A DNA stretch of 64,000 nt from assembly GCF_051401765.1 (NCBI RefSeq), contig NW_027480423.1, forward strand, positions 9,982,001-10,046,000, given 5' to 3'. How positions within the stretch are numbered: the first letter of the stretch is position 1; each line of letters begins with the position of its first letter. Positions 38,720-50,045 of this stretch are shown here, one piece after another. The stretch is from Calliopsis andreniformis (taxonomy: Eukaryota > Arthropoda > Insecta > Hymenoptera > Andrenidae). The translations under genes and the position numbers were made by a program. A model generated the notes under the pieces. It was not told the origin of the DNA, made no database searches, and saw nothing but the letters and a program-made list of their open reading frames with translations.

Positions 38720-41700
38720 GTTGCAATTATTCCTGTTATACGATGAAAAGACTGTTGTATTTTTATTGTATTTTATGCTTCAGTCGTAGACTTCTAAGGC
38801 CGTAGCTATTCGATATGTTGGAGCACCGCCCTAGAGTGAAGCCTAGGTTGCTCGGAACGTAGAAATGACCACTACCTTCACACTGTTTGCAATTATTCAT
38901 TTAATACGGTGGAAATGCTGTTGTATTTATATCGTATTTTATGCTCCTGGCGTTGACTTCTAAGGACCTAACTATTCGATCTTGTGGAACAACGCCCTAG
39001 AGTGAAGCCTAGGTTGCCTGGAACGTAGAAATGACCATCACTTTCACACGGGTTGCAATTATTCCTGTTCTAGGATGGAAAGACTGTTGTATTTTTATTG
39101 TATTTTATACTTCAGGCGTTGACTTCTGAGGCCGTAGCTATTCGATGTGGTGGAAGAACGCCATACAGTGAAGCCTAGGTTGCCCGGAACGTAGAAATGA
39201 CCATAAGTTTCATACTGGTTGCAATTATTCGTTTTATACGATGGAAAAGCTGTTGTATTTATATTGTATTTTATGCTTCTGGCGTTCACTTCTTAGGCCC
39301 TAACTATTCGATCTGGTGGAACGACGCCGTAGGGTGAAGCCTAGGTTTCCCTGAACGTAGAAATGACCATAACTTTCACACTGGTAGCAATTATTCGTTT
39401 TATACACAGGAAAAACTGTTCTATTTATTTTGTATTTAATGCTTCGGGCGTTGACTTCTAAGGCCCTAACTGTTTGATCTGGTGGAGCAACGCCCTAGAG
39501 TGAAGCCTATGTTGCCCGGAACGTAGAAATGACCATAACTTTCACACTGTCTGCAATTGTTCCCTTTATACGATGGAAAAGCTGTTGTATTTATATCTTA
39601 TTTTATGCTTCTGGCGTTGACTTCTAAGGCCGTAGCTATTCGATATGTTGGAGCACCGCCCTAGAGTGAAGCCTAGGTTGCTCGGAACGTAGAAATGACC
39701 ACTACCTTCACACTGTTTGCAATTATTCATTTAATACGGTGGAAATGCTGTTGTATTTATATCGTATTTTATGCTTCTGGCGTTGACTTCTTAGGCCCTA
39801 ACTATTCGATCAGGTGGTGCAACGCCCTAGAGTGAAGCCTAGGTTGCTCGGAATGTAGAAATGACCATAACTTTCACACTGTCTGCAATTGTTCCTTTTA
39901 TACGATGGAAAAGCTGTTGTATTTATATCGTATTTTATGCTTCTGGCGTTGACTTCTAAGGACCTCACTATTCGATCTGGTGGAGCAACGCCCTAGAGTG
40001 AAGCCTAGGTTGCTCGGTATGTAGGAATGACCATAACTTTCACACTGGTTGCAATTATTCGTTTTATACGATGGAAAAACTGTTGGACTTATATTGTGTT
40101 TTATTCTTATGGCGTTGAATTCTAAATCCCTAGCTATTCGATCCGGTGGAGCAACGCCCTAGAGTGACGCCTAGGTTGCTCGGAACGTAGAAATGACCAT
40201 AACTTTCACACTGGTTGCAATTATTCATTTAATACGGTGGAAATGCTGTTGTATTTATATCGTATTTTATGCTTCTGGCGTTGACTTCTAAGGAAATAAC
40301 TATTCGATCTGGTGGAGCAACGCCCTAGAGTGAAGCCTAGGTTGCTCGGAATGTAGAAATGACCATAACTTTCACACTGATAGCAATTATTCGTTTTATA
40401 CGATGGAAAAACTGTTGTATTTATATTGTATTTTATGCTTGTGGCGTTCACTTCTTAGGCCCTAACTATTCGATCTGGTGGAACGACGCCGCAGGGTGAA
40501 GCCTAGGTTGCCCGGAACGTAGAAATGACCATAACTTTCACACTGATAGCAATTATTCGTTTTATACACAGGAAAAACTGTTCTATTTATTTTGTATTTA
40601 ATGCTTCGGGCGTTGAGTTCTAAGGACCTAACTGTTTGATCTGGTGGAGCAACGCCCTAGAGTGAAGCCTATGTTGCCCGGAACGTAGAAATGACCATAA
40701 CTTTCACACTGGTTGCAATTATTCGTTTTATACGATGGAAAAACTGTTGCATCTTTATTGTATTTTATGCTTCTGGCGTTGACTTCTAAGGCCGTAACCA
40801 TTCGATCTGGTGGAGCAACGCCCTGGAGTGAAACCTAGGTTGCCCGGAACGTAGAAAAGACCATTACCGTCACACTGGTTGCAATTATTCCTGTTTTACG
40901 AAGAAAAAACTGTTGCATCTTTATTGTATATTATGCTTCTGGCGTTGATTTCTAAGGCCCTAACAATTCGATCTGGTGGAGCAACGCCATAGAGTGAAGC
41001 CTAGGTTGCCCGGAAAGTAGAAATGACCATTACTTTCACAATGTTTGCAATTATTCATTTTATACGATGGAAAAACTTTTGTACTTAAATTGTATTTTAT
41101 TCTTCTGGCGTTGATTTCTTAGGCCCTAACTATTCGATCTGGTGGAACAACGCCCTAGAGTGAAGACTAGGTTGCCCGGAACATGGAAATGACCACTACT
41201 TTCACACTGTTTGCAAATATACATTATATACGATGGAAAAGCTGTTGTATTTATATTGTGTTTTATGCTTCTGGCGTTGACTTCTTAGGCCCTAACTATT
41301 TAATCTGGTAGAGCACCGCCCTAGAGTGAAGCATAGGTTACCCGGAACGTAGAAATGACCATAACTTTTACACTGGTAGCAATTATTCGTTTTATACAAT
41401 GGAAAAACCGTTCTATATATTCTGTGTTTTATGCTTCGGGCGTTGACTTCTAAGGCCCTAACTGTTTGGTCTGGTGGAACAACGCCCTAGAGTGAAGCCT
41501 AGGTTGCCCGGAACGTAGAAATGACCACAACTTTCACACTGGTTGCTATTATTCGTTTTATACGATGGAAAAACTGTTATATTTATATTGTATTTTATGC
41601 TTCTGGCGTTGACCTCTGAGGCCGTTCCTATTCGATGTGGTGGAAGAACGCCATAGAGCGAAGCCTAGGTAGCCCGGAACGTAGAAATGTCCATATCTTT

Positions 41701-41873
41701 CGCACTGTTTGCAATTATCCATTTTATACGGTGGCAAAGCTGTTGTATTTATATTGTATTTTATGCTTCTGGCGTTGACTTCTTAGGCCCTAACTATTCG
41801 ATCTGGTGGAGCAATGCCTCAGAGATATGTCTAGGATGCCCGATACGCCGAAATGATCGTTACAGTCACACTG
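38720..41873 (+). repeat. 19-mer higher-order repeat, copy 2
   Basis: Second copy of the 3,154-bp unit. It opens with a hybrid monomer: the upstream half (ATGATCGTTACAGTCACAC) is the type ending the unit, and the downstream half (GATGAAAAGACTG onward) is the type beginning it. The exchange point lies inside a 26-bp identity at 38,720-38,745. At the right end, at 41,874-41,899, the unhybridised form continues (GATGGAAAAACTG), as at 33,428. Confidence 0.93.
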
Positions 41874-43141
41874 GTTGCAATTATTCCTGTTATACGATGG
41901 AAAAACTGTTGCATCTTTATTGTATTTTATGCTTCTGGCGTTGACTTCTAACGAACAAACTATTCCATCTGGTGGAGCAACGCCCTAGAGTGAAGCCTAG
42001 GCTGCCCGGAACGTAGAAATGACCATAAATTTCACACTGGTTGCTATTATTCCTGTTATACGATGGAAAAACTTTTGCATCTTTATTGTATTTTATGCTT
42101 CTGGCGTTGACTTCTAAGGCCCTAGCTATTTGATTTGGTGGAGCAACGCCCGAGAGTGGAGCCTAGGTTGCCCGATATGTAGAAATGACCATTACTTTCA
42201 CACTGTTTGCAGATATACATTATATACGATGGAAAATCTATTGTATTTATGTTGTATTTTATGCTTCTGGCGTGGACTTCTTAGGCCCTAACTATTTGAT
42301 CTGGTGGAGCACCGCCCTAGAGTGAAGCCTAGGTTGCACGGAACGTAGAAAAGACCATTACCTTCACACTGGTTGCAATTATTCCTGTTTTACGAAGAAA
42401 AAACTGTTGCAGCTTTATTGTATATTATGCTTCTGGCGTTGATTTCTAAGGCCCTAACAATTCGATCTGGTGGAGCAACGCCCTAGAGTGAAGCCTAGGT
42501 TGCCCGGAAGGTAGAAATGACCATTACTTTCACAATGTTTGTAATTATTCATTTTATACGATGAAAAAACTTTTGTACTTATATTGTATTTTATTCTTCT
42601 GGCGTTGACTTCTTAGGCCCTAACTATTCGATCTGGTGGAACAACGCCCTAGAGTGACGACTAGGTTGCCCGGAACATGGAAATTACCACTACTTTCACA
42701 CTGTTTGCAAATATACATTATATACGATGGAAAAGCTGTTGTATTTATATTGTGTTTTATGCTTCTGGCGTTGACTTCTTAGGCCCTAACTATTTAATCT
42801 GGTAGAGCACAGCCCTAGAGTGAAGCATAGGTTGCCCGGAACGTAGAACATACCATTACCTTCACCCTGGTTGCAATTATTCCTGTTATACGATGGAAAA
42901 ACTGTTGCATCTTTATTGTATTTTATGCTTCTAGCGTTGACTTCTAGGGCCCTAACTATTCGATCTGGTGGAGCAACGCCCTAGAGTGAAGTCTAGGATG
43001 CCCGGAACGTAGAAGTGACCATAAATTTCACACTGGTTGCTATCATTCGTTTTATACGATAGAAAAACTGTTATATTTATATTGTATTTTATGCTTCTGG
43101 CGTTGACTTCTTAGGCCCTAACTGTTCGGTCTGGTGGAACA
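41874..43141 (+). repeat. Block matching 33.4-34.7 kb
   Basis: Continues past the second 19-mer at the 8,466-bp offset from 33,408-34,675. Shared variants include CCATAAATTTCACACTGG, GAACATACCATTACCTTCACC, CTTCTAGCGTTGACTTCTAG and GAAGTGACCATAAATTTC. The match ends at about 43,141, where this copy reads AACGCCCTAGGGTG and the other reads AACGACCTAGAGTG. Confidence 0.83.
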
Positions 43142-44576
43142 ACGCCCTAGGGTGAAGCCTAGGTTGCCCGGAAAGTAGAAATGACCATAACTTTCACACT
43201 GGTTGCAATTATTCGTTTTATACGATGGAAAAGCTGTGGCATCTGTATTGTATTTTATTCATCTGGGGTTGACTTCCAAGGCCGTAGCTATTAGGTGTGG
43301 CGGAGCAATGCCCTAGAGTGACGCCTAGGTTGCCCGGAACGTAGAAATGACCATTACTTTCACAATGTTTGCAATTATTCATTTTACACGATGGAAACAC
43401 TTTTCTACTTATATAGTATTTTATTCTTCTGGCGTTGACTTCTCAGGCCAAAGCTATTCGATCCGGTGGAACAACGCCCTAGAGTGAAGACTAGGTTGCC
43501 CGGAACATGGAAATGACCATTACTTTCACACAGTATGCAAATATACATTATATACGATGGAAAAGCTGTTGTATTTATATTGTGTTTTATGCTTCTGGCG
43601 TTGACTTCTTAGGCCCTAACTATTTAATCTGGTAGAGCACCGCCCTAGAGTGAAGCATAGGTTGCCTGGAACGTAGAAATGACCATTACTTTCACACTGG
43701 TTGCAATTATGCCTGTTTTACGAAGAAAAAACTGTTGCATCTTTATTGTATATTATGCTTCTGGCGTTGATTTCTAAGGCCCTAACAATTCGATCTGGTG
43801 GAGCAACGCCCTAGAGTGAAGCCTAGGTTGCCCGGAAAGTAGAAATGACCTTTACTTTCACAATGTTTGCAATTATTCATTTTATACGAAGGAAAAACTT
43901 TTGTACTTATATTGTATTTTATTCTTCTGGCGTTGACTTCTTAGGCGCTAACTATTCGATCTGGTGGAACAACGCCCTAGAGTGAAGACTGGGTTGCCCG
44001 GAACATGGAAATGACCTCTACTTTCACACTGTTTGCAAATATACATTATATACGATGGAAAAGCTGTTGTATTTATATTGTGTTTTATGCTTCTGGCGTT
44101 GACTTCTTAGGCCCTAACTATTTAGTCTTGTAGAGCACCGCCCTAGAGTGAAGCATAGGTTGCCTGGAATGTAGAAATGACCATTACTTTCACACTGTTT
44201 ACAGTTATTCCTGTTATACGATGGAAAAGCTTTTGCATCTTTATTGTATTTTATGCTTCTGGCGTTGACTTCTAAGGCCCTAACTGTTCGATCTGGTGGA
44301 ACAACGCCCTAGGGTGAAGCCTAGGTTGCCCGGAAAGTAGAAATGACCATAACTTTCACACTGGTTGCAATTATTCGTTTTATACGATGGAAAAGCTGTG
44401 GCATCTTTATTGTATTTTATTCTTCTGGGGTTGACTTCTAAGGCCCTAGCTATTAAGTGTGGTGGAGCAACGCCCTAGAGTGACGCCTAGGTTGCCCGGA
44501 ACGTAGAAATGACCATTACTCTCACAATGTTTGCAATTATTCATTTTATACGATGGAAAAACTTTTGTACTTATAT
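43142..44576 (+). repeat. Mixed monomers between two HOR domains
   Basis: About nine monomers, some rather diverged (GTGGCGGAGCAATGCCC near 43,300; GCCAAAGCTATTCGATCCGG near 43,450; ATATAGTATTTTATTC near 43,410). The a-type monomer (TATGCAAATATACAT) at 43,511, a GAAGAAAAAACTG monomer at 43,677 and a g-type monomer at 44,175 belong to core variants. No gene or other element is visible. Confidence 0.75.
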
Positions 44577-46735
44577 CGTATTTTATGCTTCTGGCGTTCA
44601 CTTCTTAGGCCCTAACTATTCGATCTGGTGGAACAACGCCCTAGGGTGAATCCTAGGTTGCCCGGAACGTAGAAATGACCATACCTTTTACGCTGGTAGC
44701 AATTATTCGTTTTATACAATGGAAAAACCGTTCTATATATTTTGTGTTTTATGCTTCGGGCGTTGACTTCTAAGGCCCTAACTGTTTGATCTGGTGGAAC
44801 AACGCCCTAGAGTGAAGCCTAGGTTGCCGGGAACCTAGAAATGACCATAACTTTCACACTGGTTGCTATTATTCGTTCTATACGATGGAAAAACTGTTAT
44901 ATTTATATTGTATTTTATGCTTCTGGCGTTGACCTCTGAGGCCGTTGCTATTCGATGTGGTGGAAGAACCCCATAGAGTGAAGCCTAGGTAGCCCGGAAC
45001 GTAGAAATGTCCATATCTTTCGCACTGTTTGCAATTATTCATTTTATACGATGGCAAAGCTGCTGTATTTATATTGTATTTTATGCTTCTGGCGTTGACA
45101 TCTTAGGCCCTAACTATTCGATCTGGTGGAGCAATGCCTCAGAGATAAGTCTAGGATGCCCGAAACGCCGAAATGATCATTACAATCACACTGGTTGCAA
45201 TTATTCCTGTTATACGATGGAAAAACTGTTGCACCTTTATTGTATTTTATTCATCTGCGGTTGACTTCTACGGCCGTAGCTATTAGATGTGGTGGAGCAA
45301 CGCCCTAGAGTGACGCCTAGGTTGGCCGGAACGTAGAAATGACCATTGCTTTCACACTGGTTGCAATTATTCGTCTTATACGATGGAAAAGCTGTTGTAT
45401 TTATATTGTATTTTATGCTTCTGGCGTTGACTTCTTAGGCCCTAACTATTCGATCTGGTGGAACAACGACCTAGAGTGAAGCCTAGGTTGCCTGGAACGT
45501 AGAAATGACCATTACTTTCACACTGTTTACAGTTATTCCTGTTATACGATGGAAAAACTTTTGCATCTTTATTGTATTTTATGCTTCTGGCGCTGACTTC
45601 TAAGGCCCTAGCCATTTGATTTCGTGGAGCAACGCCCGAGAGTGGAGCCTAGGTTGCCGGCTACGTAGAAATGACCATTACTTTCACACTGTTTGCAGAT
45701 ATACATTATATACGATGGAAAATCTATTGTATTTATGTTGTATTTTATGCTTCTGGCGTTGACTTCTTAGGCCCTAACTATTCGACCTGGTGGAGCAATG
45801 CCTCAGAGATAAGTCTAGGATGCACGAAACGCCGAAATGATCATTACTATCACGCTTGTTGCAAATTATTCCTGCTATACGATGGAAAAGCTGTTGCATC
45901 TTTATTGTATTTTATGCTTCTGGCGTTGACTTCTAAGGCCCTAACTATTCGATCAGGTGGAGCAACGCCCTAGAGTGAAGCCTAGGTTGCTCGGAATGTA
46001 GAAATGACCATAACTTTCACACTGTCTGCAATTGTTCCTTTTATACGATGGAAAAGCTGTTGTATTTATATCGTATTTTATGCTTCTGGCGTTGACTTCT
46101 AAGGACCTCACTATTCGATCTGGTGGAGCAACGCCCTAGAGTGAAGCCCAGGTTGCCCGGAACGTAGAAATGACCATTACATTCACACTGGTTGCAATTA
46201 TTCGTCTTATACGATAGAAATGCTGTTGTATTTATATCGTATTTTATGCTTCTGGCGTTGACTTCTAAGAACCTAACTATTCGATCTGGAGGAGCAACGC
46301 CCTAGAGTGAAGCCTAGGTTGCTCGTAATGTAGAAATGACCATAACTTTCACACTGGTTGCAATTATTCGTTTTATACGATGGAAAAGCTGTGGCATCTT
46401 TATTGTATTTTATTCTTCTGGGGTTGACTTCTAAGGCCCTAGCTATTAAGTGTGGTGGAGCAACGCCCTAGAGTGATGCCTAGGTTGCCCGGAACGTACA
46501 AATGACCATTACTCTCACAATGTTTGCAATTATTCATTTTATACGATGGAAAAACTTTTGTACTTATATCGTATTTTATTCTTCTGGCGTTGACTTGTTA
46601 GGCCCTAACTATGCGATATGGTGGAACAACGCCCTAGAGTGAAGACTAGGTTGCCCGGAACATGGAAATGACCATTACTTTCACACTGTATGCATATAAA
46701 CATTATATACGATGGAAAAACTGTTGTATTTATAT
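44577..46735 (+). repeat. 13-mer higher-order repeat, copy 1 (2,159 bp)
   Basis: A 2,159-bp unit (13 monomers plus 1 bp). ATGTCC anchors lie at 45,007 and 47,166, and the CATACCTTTTACGCTGG monomers lie 2,159 bp apart. Relative to copy 2 it lacks three monomers: at about 46,147 a tail ending CTAGAGTGAAG is joined directly to CCCAGGTTGCCCGG. It also contains a hybrid monomer at 45,839 (see separate entry). Its left edge at 44,577 is a joint: ACTTATATC of one variant runs into GTATTTTATGC and GGCGTTCACTTC of another. Confidence 0.88.
45839..46004 (+). repeat. Hybrid monomer (e-like head, 167-bp-type tail)
   Basis: The head ATGATCATTACTATCACGC is normally followed by AATTATTCCTGTTATACG and GATGAAAAGACTG (as at 8,813), and the next monomer is the one with GCAAATTATTCCTGCTATACG. 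Here the first half of the former is fused to the second half of the latter at about 45,858-45,865, which removes one monomer from the usual order. The identical hybrid occurs in copy 2 at about 47,998, so the fusion predates the HOR duplication. Confidence 0.82.
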
Positions 46736-49392
46736 TGTATTTTATGCTTCTGGCGTTCACTTCTTAGGCCCTAACTATTCGATTTGGTGGAACAACGCCC
46801 TAGGGTGAATCCTAGGTTGCCCGGAACGTAGAAATGACCATACCTTTTACGCTGGTAGCAATTATTCGTTTTATACAATGGAAAAACCGTTCTATATATT
46901 TTGTGTTTTATGCTTCGGGCGTTGACTTCTAAGGCCCTAACTGTTTGATCTGGTGGAACAACGCCCTAGAGTGAAGCCTAGGTTGCCGGGAACCTAGAAA
47001 TGACCATAACTTTCACACTGGTTGCTATTATTCGTTCTATACGATGGAAAAACTGTTATATTTATATTGTATTTTATGCTTCTGGCGTTGACCTCTGAGG
47101 CCGTTGCTATTCGATGTGGTGGAAGAACCCCATAGAGTGAAGCCTAGGTAGCCCGCAACGTAGAAATGTCCATATCTTTCGCACTGTTTGCAATTATTCA
47201 TTTTATACGATGGCAAAGCTGTTGTATTTATATTGTATTTTATGCTTCTGGCGTTGACATCTTAGGCCCTAACTATTCGATCTGGTGGAGCAATGCCTCA
47301 GAGATAAGTCTAGGATGCCCGAAACGCCGAAATGATCATTACAATCACACTGGTTGCAATTATTCCTGTTATACGATGGAAAAACTGTTGCACCTTTATT
47401 GTATTTTATTCATCTGCGGTTGACTTCTACGGCCGTAGCTATTATATGTGGTGGAGCAACGCCCTAGAGTGACGCCTAGGTTGGCCGGAACGTAGAAATG
47501 ACCATTGCTTTCACACTGGTTGCAATTATTCGTCTTATACGATGGAAAAGCTGTTGTATTTATATTGTATTTTATGCTTCTGGCGTTGACTTCTTAGGCC
47601 CTAACTATTCGATCTGGTGGAACAACGACCTAGAGTGAAGCCTAGGTTGCCTGGAACGTAGAAATGACCATTACTTTCACACTGTTTACAGTTATTCCTG
47701 TTATACGATGGAAAAACTTTTGCATCTTTATTGTATTTTATGCTTCTGGCGCTGACTTCTAAGGCCCTAGCCATTTGATATCGTGGAGCAACGCCCGAGA
47801 GTGGAGCCTAGGTTGCCGGCTACGTAGAAATGACCATTACTTTCACACTGTTTGCAGATATACATTATATACGATGGAAAATCTATTGTATTTATGTTGT
47901 ATTTTATGCTTCTGGCGTTGACTTCTTAGGCCCTAACTATTCGACCTGGTGGAGCAATGCCTCAGAGATAAGTCTAGGATGCACGAAACGCCGAAATGAT
48001 CATTACTATCACGCTTGTTGCAAATTATTCCTGCTATACGATGGAAAAGCTGTTGCATCTTTATTGTATTTTATGCTTCTGGCGTTGACTTCTAAGGCCC
48101 TAACTATTCGATCAGGTGGAGCAACGCCCTAGAGTGAAGCCTAGGTTGCTCGGAATGTAGAAATGACCATAACTTTCACACTGTCTGCAATTGTTCCTTT
48201 TATACGATGGAAAAGCTGTTGTATTTATATCGTATTGTATGCTTCTGGCGTTGACTTCTAAGGACCTCACTATTCGATCTGGTGGAGCAACGCCCTAGAG
48301 TGAAGCCTAGGTTGCTCGGTATGTAGAAATGACCATTACTTTCACAATGTTTGCAATTATTCATTTTATACGATGGAAAAACTTTTGTACTTATATTGTA
48401 TTTTATTCTTCTGGCGTTGACTTCTTAGGCCCTAACTATGCGATCTGGTGGAACAACGCCCTAGAGTGAAGACTAGGTTGCCCGGATCATGGAAATGACC
48501 ATTACTTTCACACTGTATGCAAATATACATTACATACGATGGAAAAGCTGTTGTATTTATATTGTGTTTTATGCTTCTGGCGTTGACTTCTTAGGCCCTA
48601 ACTATTTAATCTGGTAGAGCACCGCTCTAGAGTGAAGCATAGGTTGCCTGGAACGTAGAAATGACCATTACTTTCACACTGTTTACAGTTATTCCTGTTA
48701 TACGATGGAAAAACTTTTGCTTCTTTATTGTATTTTATGCTTCTGGCGAAGACTTCTAAGGCCCTAACTACTCGATCTGGTGGAGCAACGCCGTAGAGTG
48801 AAGCCCAGGTTGCCCGGAACGTAGAAATGACCATTCCATTCACACTGGTTGCAATTATTCGTCTTATACGATAGAAATGCTGTTGTATTTATATCGTATT
48901 TTATGCTTCTGGCGTTGACTTCTAAGGACCTAACTATTCGATCTGGAGGAGCAACGCCCTAGAGTGAAGCCTAGGTTGCTCGTAATGTAGAAATGACCAT
49001 AACTTTCACACTGGTTGCAATTATTCGTTTTATACGATGGAAAAGCTGTGGCATCTTTATTGTATTTTATTCTTCTGGGGTTGACTTCTAAGGCCCTAGC
49101 TATTAAGTGTGGTGGAGCAACGCCCTAGAGTGACGCCTAGGTTGCCCGGAACGTACAAATGACCATTACTCTCACAATGTTTGCAATTATTCATTTTATA
49201 CGATGGAAAAACTTTTGTACTTATATCGTATTTTATTCTTCCGGCGTTGACTTGTTAGGCCCTAACTATGCGATATGGTGGAACAACGCCCTAGAGTGAA
49301 GACTAGGTTGCCCGGAACATGGAAATGACCATTACTTTCACACTGTATGCATATATACATTATATACGATGGAAAAACTGTTGTATTTATAT
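46736..49392 (+). repeat. 16-mer higher-order repeat, copy 2 (2,657 bp)
   Basis: Same unit as 44,577-46,735 but with three extra monomers at about 48,306-48,803; 2,657 - 2,159 = 498 = 3 x 166. The next copy's ATGTCC anchor is at 49,823, which is 47,166 + 2,657. The extra monomers (TTTCACAATG, TATGCAAATATACAT and TTTACAGTTATTCC heads) are the normal neighbours in other blocks such as 27.7-28.2 kb, so copy 1 probably lost them. Confidence 0.87.
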
Positions 49393-50045
49393 TGTATTTT
49401 ATGCTTCTGGCGTTCACTTCTTAGGCCCTAACTATTCGATCTGGTGGAACAACGCCCTAGGGTGAATCCTAGGTTGCCCGGAACGTAGAAATGACCATAC
49501 CTTTTACGCTGGTAGCAATTATTCGTTTTATACAATGGAAAAACCGTTGTATATATTTTGTGTTTTATGCTTCGGGCGTTGACTTCTAAGGCCCTAACTG
49601 TTTGATCTGGTGGAACAACGCCCTAGAGTGAAGCCTAGGTTGCCGGGAACCTAGAAATGACCATAACTTTCACACTGGTTGCTATTATTCGTTCTATACG
49701 ATGGAAAAACTGTTATATTTATATTGTATTTTATGCTTCTGGCGTTGACCTCTGAGGCCGTTGCTATTCGATGTGGTGGAAGAACCCCATAGAGTGAAGC
49801 CTAGGTAGCCCGGAACGTAGAAATGTCCATATCTTTCGCACTGTTTGCAATTATTCATTTTATACGATGGCAAAGCTGTTGTATTTATATTGTATTTTAT
49901 GCTTCTGGCGTTGACATCTTAGGCCCTAACTATTCGATCTGGTGGAGCAATGCCTCACAGATAAGTCTAGGATGCCCGAAACGCCGAAATGATCATTACA
50001 ATCACACTGGTTGCAATTATTCCTGTTATACGATGGAAAAACTGT
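49393..50045 (+). repeat. HOR copy 3, partial
   Basis: The first four monomers of the 13/16-mer unit appear a third time. The copy then leaves the unit inside the e monomer near 50,045: copies 1 and 2 read TTGCACC and TTCATCTGCGG there, while this one reads TTGCATC and CTTCTGGCG. It continues as the a-g block shared with 1-1,105. Confidence 0.82.

Noticed and set aside
45671..45973. Longer 100-codon ORFs at 45,671 and 47,830, and 101 codons at 62,391
   Set aside because: The first two arise from the hybrid monomer whose extra base shifts the frame. The third is a chance open run in diverged monomers. All are satellite sequence.
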